A DNA stretch of 64,000 bases from Paenibacillus baekrokdamisoli (GTDB lineage: Bacteria > Bacillota > Bacilli > Paenibacillales > Paenibacillaceae): the NCBI RefSeq assembly GCF_003945345.1, contig NZ_AP019308.1:5880501-5944500 (forward strand), in the 5' to 3' direction. The notes beneath the pieces are model-generated. The model saw nothing but the letters and a program-made list of their open reading frames with translations, searched no databases and was not told where the DNA came from. This document shows, piece after piece, positions 26,127-34,192 of the stretch; positions within the stretch are counted from its first letter, which is position 1, and each line of letters begins with the position of its first letter. Made by a program: the position numbers and the translations under genes.

Positions 26127-29066
26127 ATGAAAAAAAGTTTATCACTATTAGTAGCTATTGCTATGGTTTTCTCAATGTTCGCTTCCGTAGCATTTGCTGC
26201 TGACGCTACAACAACTGCAACTGAAAAAACAACTCAACAAAAGTTTGACGAATTGAAAGCAGCAGGTGTCTTCACTGGTTATCCAGGAGGCGGTGCTGGT
26301 CTTGAAAACGAAATGACTCGTGCAGAATTTGCAAAAGTTCTTGCGAAAATTGCTAATCTTAAAGACAACGCAGCAGCTGCTAAAAATTACAGCGACGTTT
26401 CAAAAACTCACTGGGCAGTTGGTCAAATTGGTTCCGTAACTGAAGCTGGTTTCATGACTGGTGTAGGCGCATCTAAATTTGCTCCTACTGGTAAAGTAAC
26501 TCTTGAGCAAGTAGCGAAAATCGCAACTTTGGTTGGTGGTATTCCCCAACTTGACAAAGCAGTTACTGGTAAAGTATCACCTTGGGCAAAAGGTTATGTA
26601 GCTGCTGCAATCGAAGCAGGCCTGCTTCCAGAAGCTCCTAGCTACCAAGTAAACGCTAAACGTGGAGCATTGGTAGACGTTGCATACAAACTTTACAGCA
26701 CTCTTTCTGTAACTGTTAAAGAAGCAAAAGTTATCGACGCTAAAAACATTGAAGTAACTTTCACTGATGGTGGCGTAGTTAAAAAAGCTCTTGACACTGC
26801 TCTTGTAGCTGGTACAGCAACAAAAGTAACTGTTGAGTACAATGGTACTAAATATGAAGTTACTGTAACACTTCAAGCTTTGACTGCAACAGCTACTGTT
26901 GTAGGCGCTAAAAAAGTAGAAGTGAAACTTAACCAAGCAGTAGATACTGCTAAAGTAACTTTTGAAGTTAAGAACGCTACTAACACTGTAGTTAACGTTG
27001 CAAAAACAACTTTCTCCGACGACAAAATGACGGCGACTCTTGAATTTGCTACTAACCTAATTGCTGGTGATTACACAATCGCTGCTAAAGGTGCAACTAC
27101 TGATGCTTCTGCTAAAATCACTGTTGTAGCAGAAAAAATTGCTAAAATTGAATTTGTAAACGACAAAGCAGTATTCTCACGCACTGATGCTAAAGTTGTT
27201 ACTTCCACTGTTAAAATCTCTAACCAATATGGTGAAGATGTAACTGCTGCTAAATCTGGTCAATTGACAGTAACAGCTGGTAAAGGTGTTGCGTCATTGG
27301 CTACTTCAGGAGTATTGACAATTGATAATAATACTGCTGCTGGCATTGCAGCATCTAACACTGTCTTCGCAAAAGATGAGAAAGTGGCAGTCAGTGCAAT
27401 TGACTCCGCTTCTAACACATTTGCTTCAGTAGTACTTACTGTTGCTGATAAAGCTCAAGTTGCTGAAATCGCAATTGAAAAATTGTACAATGCTGATAAT
27501 GAAACTTTGGCTGTTGGTTCAACTGCAGGTAACTTCAAACTTGTAATTTCAGCTAAAGATCAATACGGTAATAAAATCAGCAATGCTACAGATTTTGCAA
27601 ATGACACAGTTCTTACAATTGCTAACCCTACTGTAACTAACGTTGTTGGTGGTTCTTCTACTCCAACTTATGGTTGGGATGCTAACATTGATGGCGGTAA
27701 ATTGACATTGACATTGGCTGGTACGCCAGGAGCTGGTACTTCCAAAGTCACTATCATTTCAAAAACTTCTGGTAAACTTGCTTCCTTTGATGTAGTAGTT
27801 AAAGAAGCAGTTAAGGTTGACGTTCTTACGTTGAGTGCTCCAGCTGTTGCGGTTGCTGGTGCTGATATTGAAATCCCATTCGTTGCGGTTGATCAATTTG
27901 GCGTAGCAATTACATCTGCTAGTGCTCTTAAATCAGCAGGCGCATTGCTTAGCTTGACTTCAAGCGCTGGGAATCTTGATTTCGTACAAGATTATGTTAA
28001 GAAAACAGCTAAACTAGTATTGTCCAATGTTACAACTAAAGGTACAGTTGTTGTTGCAGCTGTAACAGGTACTGGTAAAGTTCAACAAGTTACTATCTCT
28101 GTTGTAGATGCAGCTGTACCAACAGTTATCTCCGCAACTAAAGATCTAACAACAACTCTTGCAAAAACAGCTGTTGTTGATTTTTCTACTGGTAACGTTG
28201 TGGTTAAAGACCAATATGGTCGTGATATTACTCCAACATGGGGTGGAGCTAACTACTCCCTTGATGTAACTAGCTCAGATACTGGGAAAGTAACTTATGC
28301 TTCTGGTAAACTAACAGCTGTTGCTAAAGGATCTTCAACAATTACAGTTAAATTGCTTAAAAACAATATTGAAGTAGCGGGTAGCGCATTTACTTTCACT
28401 GTTAAAGTGGTAGAAAAAGGCGATATTCAATCTTATGAAGTACCTGATCTTGGTACATTGCTTGACAACGGAAATACTGATCATGATCGTCAAGTCACTG
28501 TGAACGGTGTTCTTGCTGACGCTACTAAAGTTGCGGTTCCTAATGATTTCTTCACAGTAGATACAATTACTTCTGGACTTTCAACAACAACACCAACTTC
28601 TAACAAATTGCACGCTAGTTTGCCTGGAGCAACTCCATTCGCTAATGGCGATGTAACAGCTACTTTTGTAGTAACTGTTACTGGTGGTAATGGTGAAGTA
28701 ATCAGCAAAACAGTTAAAGTTTCTAATGCAGCTTCTGTTGCGGATAAACTTGAACTTCAAACTGCTGGTGCTGGCACTAAAGAAGGCGATTTAATTCTTT
28801 CTGCTGCTAAAGGTTCTGTTGATACAGTAGCTGAAGTGAATGCATTGGCTACAGCTGTTGTTAAAACTACTGACCAATACGGTGTCGCAATTACTCCTAG
28901 TGTATTCACAAAAGTTTACATCACTAACATTTCAAACGGCCACACTATCACTGATGGTGTTGCTCCAGCACCTGTATCCACTATCGCTGCTGGCGACACA
29001 TTCAATGTTGTTGCAATCACAGCAAACGGTAAAACAATTACTTTCCAAGTAGTTGTAAAAGCTTAG
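26127..29066 (+). CDS. Major S-layer protein with N-terminal SLH domains
   Basis: 979 residues from ATG 26127: a signal peptide (MKKSLSLLVAIAMVFSMF, cleavage after AFA), three SLH domains over about residues 30-210 (MTRAE; YSDVSKTHWAV; VSPWAKGYV), then long beta-rich Ig-like repeats full of Ala, Thr and Val. Codon use is sharply biased (GCT, GTT, AAA, ACT/ACA), unlike neighbouring genes, pointing to very high expression; this marks it as the likely main S-layer subunit. The site AGAGGAGGAG is 11 bases ahead. A better-spaced AAGGGGGTGA with an in-frame ATG at 26049 could start a form with 26 extra residues. The strong promoter, long leader and terminator form a single-gene unit. Confidence 0.93.
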   Translation: MKKSLSLLVAIAMVFSMFASVAFAADATTTATEKTTQQKFDELKAAGVFTGYPGGGAGLENEMTRAEFAKVLAKIANLKDNAAAAKNYSDVSKTHWAVGQIGSVTEAGFMTGVGASKFAPTGKVTLEQVAKIATLVGGIPQLDKAVTGKVSPWAKGYVAAAIEAGLLPEAPSYQVNAKRGALVDVAYKLYSTLSVTVKEAKVIDAKNIEVTFTDGGVVKKALDTALVAGTATKVTVEYNGTKYEVTVTLQALTATATVVGAKKVEVKLNQAVDTAKVTFEVKNATNTVVNVAKTTFSDDKMTATLEFATNLIAGDYTIAAKGATTDASAKITVVAEKIAKIEFVNDKAVFSRTDAKVVTSTVKISNQYGEDVTAAKSGQLTVTAGKGVASLATSGVLTIDNNTAAGIAASNTVFAKDEKVAVSAIDSASNTFASVVLTVADKAQVAEIAIEKLYNADNETLAVGSTAGNFKLVISAKDQYGNKISNATDFANDTVLTIANPTVTNVVGGSSTPTYGWDANIDGGKLTLTLAGTPGAGTSKVTIISKTSGKLASFDVVVKEAVKVDVLTLSAPAVAVAGADIEIPFVAVDQFGVAITSASALKSAGALLSLTSSAGNLDFVQDYVKKTAKLVLSNVTTKGTVVVAAVTGTGKVQQVTISVVDAAVPTVISATKDLTTTLAKTAVVDFSTGNVVVKDQYGRDITPTWGGANYSLDVTSSDTGKVTYASGKLTAVAKGSSTITVKLLKNNIEVAGSAFTFTVKVVEKGDIQSYEVPDLGTLLDNGNTDHDRQVTVNGVLADATKVAVPNDFFTVDTITSGLSTTTPTSNKLHASLPGATPFANGDVTATFVVTVTGGNGEVISKTVKVSNAASVADKLELQTAGAGTKEGDLILSAAKGSVDTVAEVNALATAVVKTTDQYGVAITPSVFTKVYITNISNGHTITDGVAPAPVSTIAAGDTFNVVAITANGKTITFQVVVKA

Positions 29067-29082
29067 TCTACGACCTTAATAA

Positions 29083-29117
29083 AAAGCTGAACCGAAGAAA
29101 TTCGGTTCAGCTTTTTT
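29083..29117 (+). terminator. Rho-independent terminator after the S-layer gene
   Basis: A 14-bp perfect stem (29083-29096 with 29101-29114) and a T run. Confidence 0.93.
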
Positions 29118-29192
29118 GTTATTTAATTTCATTGAAACTTTTTGTCAATATATCCGTCTATATCAATAGAACAATAAAAAGGATGATGATAG

Positions 29193-31676
29193 ATGCGATT
29201 TATTCAACGTGCTGGCTTCTCCATAGTAATAGCTTCAACAGCACTTCTGCCAATTACACAATTATCATTTACCCCACAAGTTTCGGCAGCGGCCACAATC
29301 TCAACTACTACTACATTGAAGGCGTTTAACCTTGGTGGCTCAAGTTCAGCTCAGGTAACTGATTTACAATTCTTGTATGGAAACGAGAAAACAGCTTACT
29401 TTACAGTTTCTGTGTATAATGGTTCTTCTAAAGACCTCAATTTTATGGATTATTGGGTTGAGCTCTGGACCAAGAGTGGCAATAAATATACAATTAAGTT
29501 AGATGATACAGATGCGAAGAATAGTAAAGTTATTCCTAAATCGACAAAAGACTTTCATTTCTCAGCTAAGGTGAATATGAACTCAAGCTTAACGGATTTT
29601 AAGTTCAAATTAATTAAATGGGATTTCAGTCAAGCGTCTTATACCAGAACACTTGGTGAGGTATCTGTTCCGATCGGTTATAATCAAGTTGTAGCGGCAG
29701 GCGCAGGAAAAGTCGTAAAATATGATAATAAGAAAATGAGCAGCATCCTCTTGCGCTCTCAATTTGCAGTAATTGGGGGGCAACTTGAAGGTGCCCTTGT
29801 ATATCGATTAACGAATTATAGCGGTCAAACAATTTCTTTAGCAAACCTTAATTATTACATTAAGCGTTCTGGTGGAACTTTGAGTAAAATGAACGTTGAT
29901 GCAACTGGTGATCAGCAGCTCTACCCAGGTGGCAGCAAGGAGATTCAACTCTTCGGTAGTCTCCCAATAACTAAGTTAGACCCTAATATGCAGCTTATTG
30001 TTACAGCTACTAATCAAGAGTCAAAGGCAGAGACGCCAATAGCTACATATACGATTAAACCTCTTAGTCAACAAGAGATATTTGTTAAACCGAATACAGA
30101 AGGTAGTATTTCTATCGATGGTGTGAATATCAAAACGAAGATTAGAGATACGTTCTACGATAGTAACTCTGATAATGAAGCGGTATCGATGTATCTTTCA
30201 TTAAATAACGGGGGTAAACAAACTGTTAATTTGCCAGCTTACAGTTATTTTTTAATGACAGCTGGAGGGGCCTTATATCCTGCGAAACTCACGCAAACAA
30301 CTCCAGTAGAACTAGCTCCATCAATTGTAAAGGAACAGTACCTTCAGTTCAGTCTGCCTAATGGGACTAAAATAACTGATCTAAAGCTTGTTATACGTAA
30401 AACTAGTGAAGAAAATAAAAAAGGTTATGTAGTTGGATTATTCCAAGTCCCATCTCAATCAACCGATCAAAACGCCAGTCAAAAAGCTATTAAATATGTA
30501 ACACAACAAGGTCTATTCGAATTCTCAGTAATAAGTGGAGAACGACTTCCTTGGGGCGAGCAAGATTTGGTGAATGCAGTTATTACAATAAGAAATCCGC
30601 AATTAAATACAAAATCCTTACCCAATATCAAGGCTTCTTTACTGTTAAATGGATTTAAAGTAGATGACAAAGACATTCAACTCATACCTGTTGATAATAC
30701 AGTCGCAATAGCGGGTAGTACATATTTTCAATATATCGTAAGCACCAAGGTTCCATACACTTATAATACAAGCGATATAACCGTTGTTTTATCAGAAGCC
30801 GCAGGTGCAGATGGTGCTGCTTCGACTCCAATTGGTCGTTTCAAGCTAAGTGGGAATAAAATGATATTACCAGTCTTAAAGCCAACGGATACTATGGATG
30901 TTAAAGGCGTTGGTAGAACAGCAGTTCTTATGATAACTCAAGTGAATACTTACGTTGCAGACAATTCTAAGATCTTGTACGCTGAGTTTGACTATAAGAA
31001 TTTAGAACAACGTTTTGCTAATTTAGCAAATTTGCAAGCTTATTTTAAGACAAAAGATGGAAACTATATTCAGGCAAACTTCCAAAATATTAAAGATAAA
31101 GTAAGTTCAAGTAAAAGTTCATTAGTTATGGCCTATGCTAAGTTTCCAGAAAAAAACTATGATTTAACAGGAGTGGAGTTGTGGGTTGGTCAAGGGGTTA
31201 CACAAGGTAAGTTTACAACAGCCGATGGGATAGCTGATGGTTATGTAAATGCTGTTAATTATCATATGCCTGTAGAAAAAACAGATGTGCAAACAACATT
31301 TGATAATCTTAAAATTAATCCTTATAAGATAACTATTGATAACATCTCACAATCACTACAAGATACTTATAAAATCAATTTTGATTTCAAATATGATTTA
31401 TCAAAGATAGCGGATTACGAGAAAGTAGCAGGTAATCATCAGCTTGTTATTGAATTGGTAGATAAAGATAATAAATTCGAACAGAAATTCGAGTTGGAGA
31501 ATGGTAATGATGCCCTTAAAATTGGTGAAGATATAAAAGCTTCTGTAGCTTTTGAAGATCAGAAGCTGTGGGGAATTATTTACAGACAATATACTCTAAA
31601 TATCTATGATGGTTACCAAGGGCATAAGAAACTACTAGCTACACAAACTATGAATAAACCTTTTAGTAATGGTTAG
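29193..31676 (+). CDS. Large secreted protein of unknown function, about six repeated beta domains
   Basis: 827 residues. Signal peptide (MRFIQRAGFS, hydrophobic core, cleavage near VSAA). The rest divides into roughly six segments of about 120-130 residues. Each has a pattern of 'N..G....L..Y.....T..G', then 'L.PG' or 'V.P' and 'F..LP...KL....LV', recalling FxLYD/DUF4352-type beta sandwiches; this is my own reading, not a confirmed family. No SLH or sortase motif is visible. AAAGGATGA precedes the ATG. AT-rich codon use resembles the S-layer gene less than it does ordinary genes. The next gene starts 24 bases after the stop, suggesting a two-gene operon placed directly after the S-layer gene. 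Confidence 0.75.
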   Translation: MRFIQRAGFSIVIASTALLPITQLSFTPQVSAAATISTTTTLKAFNLGGSSSAQVTDLQFLYGNEKTAYFTVSVYNGSSKDLNFMDYWVELWTKSGNKYTIKLDDTDAKNSKVIPKSTKDFHFSAKVNMNSSLTDFKFKLIKWDFSQASYTRTLGEVSVPIGYNQVVAAGAGKVVKYDNKKMSSILLRSQFAVIGGQLEGALVYRLTNYSGQTISLANLNYYIKRSGGTLSKMNVDATGDQQLYPGGSKEIQLFGSLPITKLDPNMQLIVTATNQESKAETPIATYTIKPLSQQEIFVKPNTEGSISIDGVNIKTKIRDTFYDSNSDNEAVSMYLSLNNGGKQTVNLPAYSYFLMTAGGALYPAKLTQTTPVELAPSIVKEQYLQFSLPNGTKITDLKLVIRKTSEENKKGYVVGLFQVPSQSTDQNASQKAIKYVTQQGLFEFSVISGERLPWGEQDLVNAVITIRNPQLNTKSLPNIKASLLLNGFKVDDKDIQLIPVDNTVAIAGSTYFQYIVSTKVPYTYNTSDITVVLSEAAGADGAASTPIGRFKLSGNKMILPVLKPTDTMDVKGVGRTAVLMITQVNTYVADNSKILYAEFDYKNLEQRFANLANLQAYFKTKDGNYIQANFQNIKDKVSSSKSSLVMAYAKFPEKNYDLTGVELWVGQGVTQGKFTTADGIADGYVNAVNYHMPVEKTDVQTTFDNLKINPYKITIDNISQSLQDTYKINFDFKYDLSKIADYEKVAGNHQLVIELVDKDNKFEQKFELENGNDALKIGEDIKASVAFEDQKLWGIIYRQYTLNIYDGYQGHKKLLATQTMNKPFSNG

Positions 31677-31699
31677 TAGATTTAGGAGGTAAGTCAATT

Positions 31700-32245
31700 T
31701 TGAATGGCAAAATAAAGACGGCGGTTGTAGTTGCAACTCTAGGTGCAGCTATACTTCTGGGTACTGTATTATCTAACCGGGTTGAAGGAGAGGGTGATAC
31801 CATCACTCCAGGTTCCGTCAACGACCCAGTCGTAACCAAGAGCTACATCGACAAGCAGGTTGCGGACATTGTCAAATCGGAGCTTTCCAAGCAAGGTGTT
31901 GACCAGCAGAAGCTTCAAGCTACACTGGACGGGTTCCGTAAGGAGCTAGATAAAGGTCAGAGCGGACAATCGGTTGAAGTGGTCAGTGTTCCGCTCACGA
32001 AGCGATTGGTCGCTAAGGATGGCGCTGAATTTGTCGTAAGGGCAGGCAAGGCAGTTGCTTACAGCTCCGATGCGAACGGCATCTCTGATCTTACAGATGG
32101 TGCAGATATTACTAACGGTAAGTCCGTACCGAATAATCACCTTATCCTGTTTCCTCGTGGAGGACGTGGCGTACAAGCTGCTGAAGGTCAAAAGAGTGGG
32201 CTAACGGTGCTTGTGCGCGGTGCTTATGAACTTCAGCAGCAATAG
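31700..32245 (+). CDS. Membrane-anchored extracellular protein of unknown function
   Basis: 181 residues starting at TTG 31700 with AGGAGG ten bases ahead. One N-terminal membrane/signal segment (about 5-25), a short acidic stretch with DPVVTKSYID, a probable coiled coil (about 45-90, Lys/Gln/Glu-rich), then a compact C-terminal domain with EFVVRAGKAVAY and VPNNHLILFPRGGRGV. I have seen the 'VTKSY' and 'NHLL..PR..GRG' features in uncharacterised Firmicute secreted proteins, but I assign no function. Likely co-transcribed with the 827-residue protein upstream; the pair may act together at the cell surface (inference). Confidence 0.72.
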   Translation: MNGKIKTAVVVATLGAAILLGTVLSNRVEGEGDTITPGSVNDPVVTKSYIDKQVADIVKSELSKQGVDQQKLQATLDGFRKELDKGQSGQSVEVVSVPLTKRLVAKDGAEFVVRAGKAVAYSSDANGISDLTDGADITNGKSVPNNHLILFPRGGRGVQAAEGQKSGLTVLVRGAYELQQQ

Positions 32246-32336
32246 TTAATTTTACCCGAACTGACAACATATTATGAGCGTCGGAATCATCAGATCGACA
32301 CATGCTACAAGTATCACATCAGGAGGTGCTTGCAGC

Positions 32337-32615
32337 ATGTCGAATCGTTCAAGGAAAGTCGTTCCTGCTTGTAGCGAAGCATTGAATCAGATGAAATACG
32401 AAATTGCTGCTGAACTGGGTCTGACTAATGGTGTCATCACGCAAGATCGGTTCGGTGATACGGAGTTCGCTATGGAATTGGGCGCTTCGGAACCAACAGC
32501 AACCCCCGGAGGGGTACAGTGGTCCAAGTTAGCCACGAGGGATGCTGGTTCGGTCGGCGGTCTAATGACACGTCAGCTCATACAACGAGCTGAGGAAGTG
32601 TTGAAAGGTTTGTAA
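32337..32615 (+). CDS. Alpha/beta-type small acid-soluble spore protein
   Basis: 92 residues. SASPs coat forespore DNA and protect it from UV and heat, and are degraded by the GPR protease at germination. Both conserved blocks are present: MKYEIAAELGL (the GPR cleavage region) and GSVGGLMTRQLIQRAEEVL. ATG 32337 is chosen for AGGAGGTG nine bases ahead; the in-frame upstream extension has no ribosome site. A CATATTA at 32268-32274 resembles the SigG -10, but no good -35 is seen. The stretch between the two blocks is longer than in the classic SspA/B type. Confidence 0.92.
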   Translation: MSNRSRKVVPACSEALNQMKYEIAAELGLTNGVITQDRFGDTEFAMELGASEPTATPGGVQWSKLATRDAGSVGGLMTRQLIQRAEEVLKGL

Positions 32616-32631
32616 AGCAAGTCTGGTGCCA

Positions 32632-32660
32632 TTGACACAAAGCGACAGATTCGGTATCAT
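32632..32660 (+). promoter_or_regulatory. Strong SigA promoter in the metK leader region
   Basis: A perfect TTGACA (32632-32637), 17-base spacer and TATCAT (32655-32660). The predicted start (about 32667) is only some 13 bases ahead of a terminator hairpin, so most transcripts may stop within about 50 nt. Confidence 0.7.
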
Positions 32661-32679
32661 ACTGTTTTAGAGAGTTGTC

Positions 32680-32715
32680 ATGGACCTTTTCCACCTCGGA
32701 AAAGGTTCATTTTTT
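32680..32715 (+). terminator. Terminator or attenuator upstream of metK
   Basis: A 13-bp stem with one G-T pair (32680-32692 with 32698-32710) and a run of six T. It may end the SASP transcript or act as an attenuator for metK. No S-box (SAM-I) or other known SAM riboswitch pattern was found in the leader. Confidence 0.85.
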
Positions 32716-32831
32716 GGAATCGACACGTTCAACGTTAGTTCTTTGGCACGTTGATTTCTTTATAATTCCAGTCTTAAGTGTGTTTTATCCATCATACTTA
32801 GATTAATTCAGATGTAGGAGGTTGATGAACA

Positions 32832-34034
32832 ATGTCGTTACAAAAACGTCATTTGTTTACTTCGGAGTCCGTAACAGAAGGACACCCGGATAAGATTTGT
32901 GATCAAATTTCTGATGCGGTACTCGATGCTTTTCTTGAAGCTGACCCGTATGCCCGTGTAGCTTGCGAAGTATCCGTAGCTACTGGTTTGGTATTAGTTA
33001 TTGGCGAAATCAGCAGCAGTGCTGATTATGTTGATATTCCAGCCATCGTACGCCGTACAATCAAGGATATCGGTTACACGCGTGCCAAATATGGTTTTGA
33101 CTCCAGCACATGTGCAGTTTTGACATCCCTTAACGAACAATCCGCAGATATCGCTCAAGGCGTTAACGCTGCATTAGAATCACGTGATGGTAAAGATGTT
33201 CAATTAGAGAATGAAGATATTGGTGCAGGCGATCAAGGGCTGATGTTTGGTTTTGCTTCTAATGAAACACCTGAGCTTATGCCGCTTCCAATTGCACTAG
33301 CACACCGCATTTCTCGCCAGTTGTCTGAAGTACGTAAGAACGGTACACTAGACTACCTTCGCCCAGATGGTAAAACACAAGTAACAATTGAATACGTTGA
33401 CGGAAAACCGAAACGCGTCGATGCGATCGTTGTTTCTACACAGCATGCAGAAGAAGTTACACTTGAGCAAATTCAAGCGGATATTCGCGAGCATGTTATC
33501 AAGACAGTGGTTCCAGCGGAATGGCTTGATGCAGAAACGAAATACTTCATTAACCCAACAGGCCGGTTCGTTATTGGCGGACCACAAGGTGATGCTGGCT
33601 TGACTGGTCGTAAAATCATTGTTGACACGTATGGCGGCTATGCTCGTCACGGCGGCGGTGCTTTCTCCGGTAAGGATCCTACAAAGGTTGACCGCTCTGC
33701 TGCTTATGCTGCTCGTTACGTAGCGAAGAATATCGTTGCTGCTGGTCTTGCTGACAAATGCGAAATTCAGCTTGCTTATGCAATTGGTGTTGCTAATCCG
33801 GTATCGATTAACGTCGATACTTACGGAACTGGCCGTGTAGAAGAAGAGAAGCTCGTTGAAGTGATTCAAAAGAACTTTGATCTTCGCCCAGCGGGTATTA
33901 TCAAAATGCTCGATCTTCGTCGCCCAATCTACGCTCAAACGGCTGCATATGGCCACTTTGGACGTACGGACATTGATCTGCCTTGGGAACGTGTAGACAA
34001 AGCAGATAAGCTTAAAGCTGACGCACTAACTTAA
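32832..34034 (+). CDS. metK: S-adenosylmethionine synthetase MetK
   Basis: Makes SAM from ATP and methionine, with cleavage of the triphosphate; a cytoplasmic tetramer. 400 residues, full length. Signature motifs: GHPDKICDQISDAVLDA (ATP site), GAGDQGLMFG and GGGAFSGKDPTKVDRSAAY (phosphate-binding loop). The ATG follows TAGGAGG. A weak promoter with TATAAT at 32761-32766 may serve it, besides the strong upstream promoter-terminator unit. A housekeeping gene in the middle of a block of surface-protein genes is unexpected. A terminator follows the stop. Confidence 0.97.
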   Translation: MSLQKRHLFTSESVTEGHPDKICDQISDAVLDAFLEADPYARVACEVSVATGLVLVIGEISSSADYVDIPAIVRRTIKDIGYTRAKYGFDSSTCAVLTSLNEQSADIAQGVNAALESRDGKDVQLENEDIGAGDQGLMFGFASNETPELMPLPIALAHRISRQLSEVRKNGTLDYLRPDGKTQVTIEYVDGKPKRVDAIVVSTQHAEEVTLEQIQADIREHVIKTVVPAEWLDAETKYFINPTGRFVIGGPQGDAGLTGRKIIVDTYGGYARHGGGAFSGKDPTKVDRSAAYAARYVAKNIVAAGLADKCEIQLAYAIGVANPVSINVDTYGTGRVEEEKLVEVIQKNFDLRPAGIIKMLDLRRPIYAQTAAYGHFGRTDIDLPWERVDKADKLKADALT

Positions 34035-34059
34035 ATTAATTTATTGCAACTTTATTTTG

Positions 34060-34088
34060 AAGCCGTCTCTCTAGGGAGGCGGCTTTTG
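34060..34088 (+). terminator. Rho-independent terminator after metK
   Basis: AAGCCGTCTC pairs with GGGAGGCGGCTT (with G-T pairs) and is followed by TTTTGTT. Confidence 0.8.
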
Positions 34089-34142
34089 TTGTATACTTTT
34101 TATACAATGGAAATTAGTTGTGAGCCCTTCATTTATGAAGGG
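34089..34142 (+). promoter_or_regulatory. Two palindromes upstream of the Ig/SwmB/SLH gene
   Basis: TTGTATA (34089-34095) and TATACAA (34101-34107) form a perfect inverted repeat with a five-base centre, the form of a repressor operator. CCCTTCAT (34125-34132) and ATGAAGGG (34135-34142) form a second, two bases apart. No T run follows either, so they are not simple terminators. The protein that would bind is unknown. Confidence 0.5.
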
Positions 34143-34192
34143 GATTTACCGAAAAATAGAGTACGAGTGTCTTAATTAGGGAGTGGATATAG

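Noticed and set aside
32616..32831. S-box (SAM-I) riboswitch before metK
   Set aside because: Sought by eye because Bacillus metK has one; the conserved core and stems are not present.
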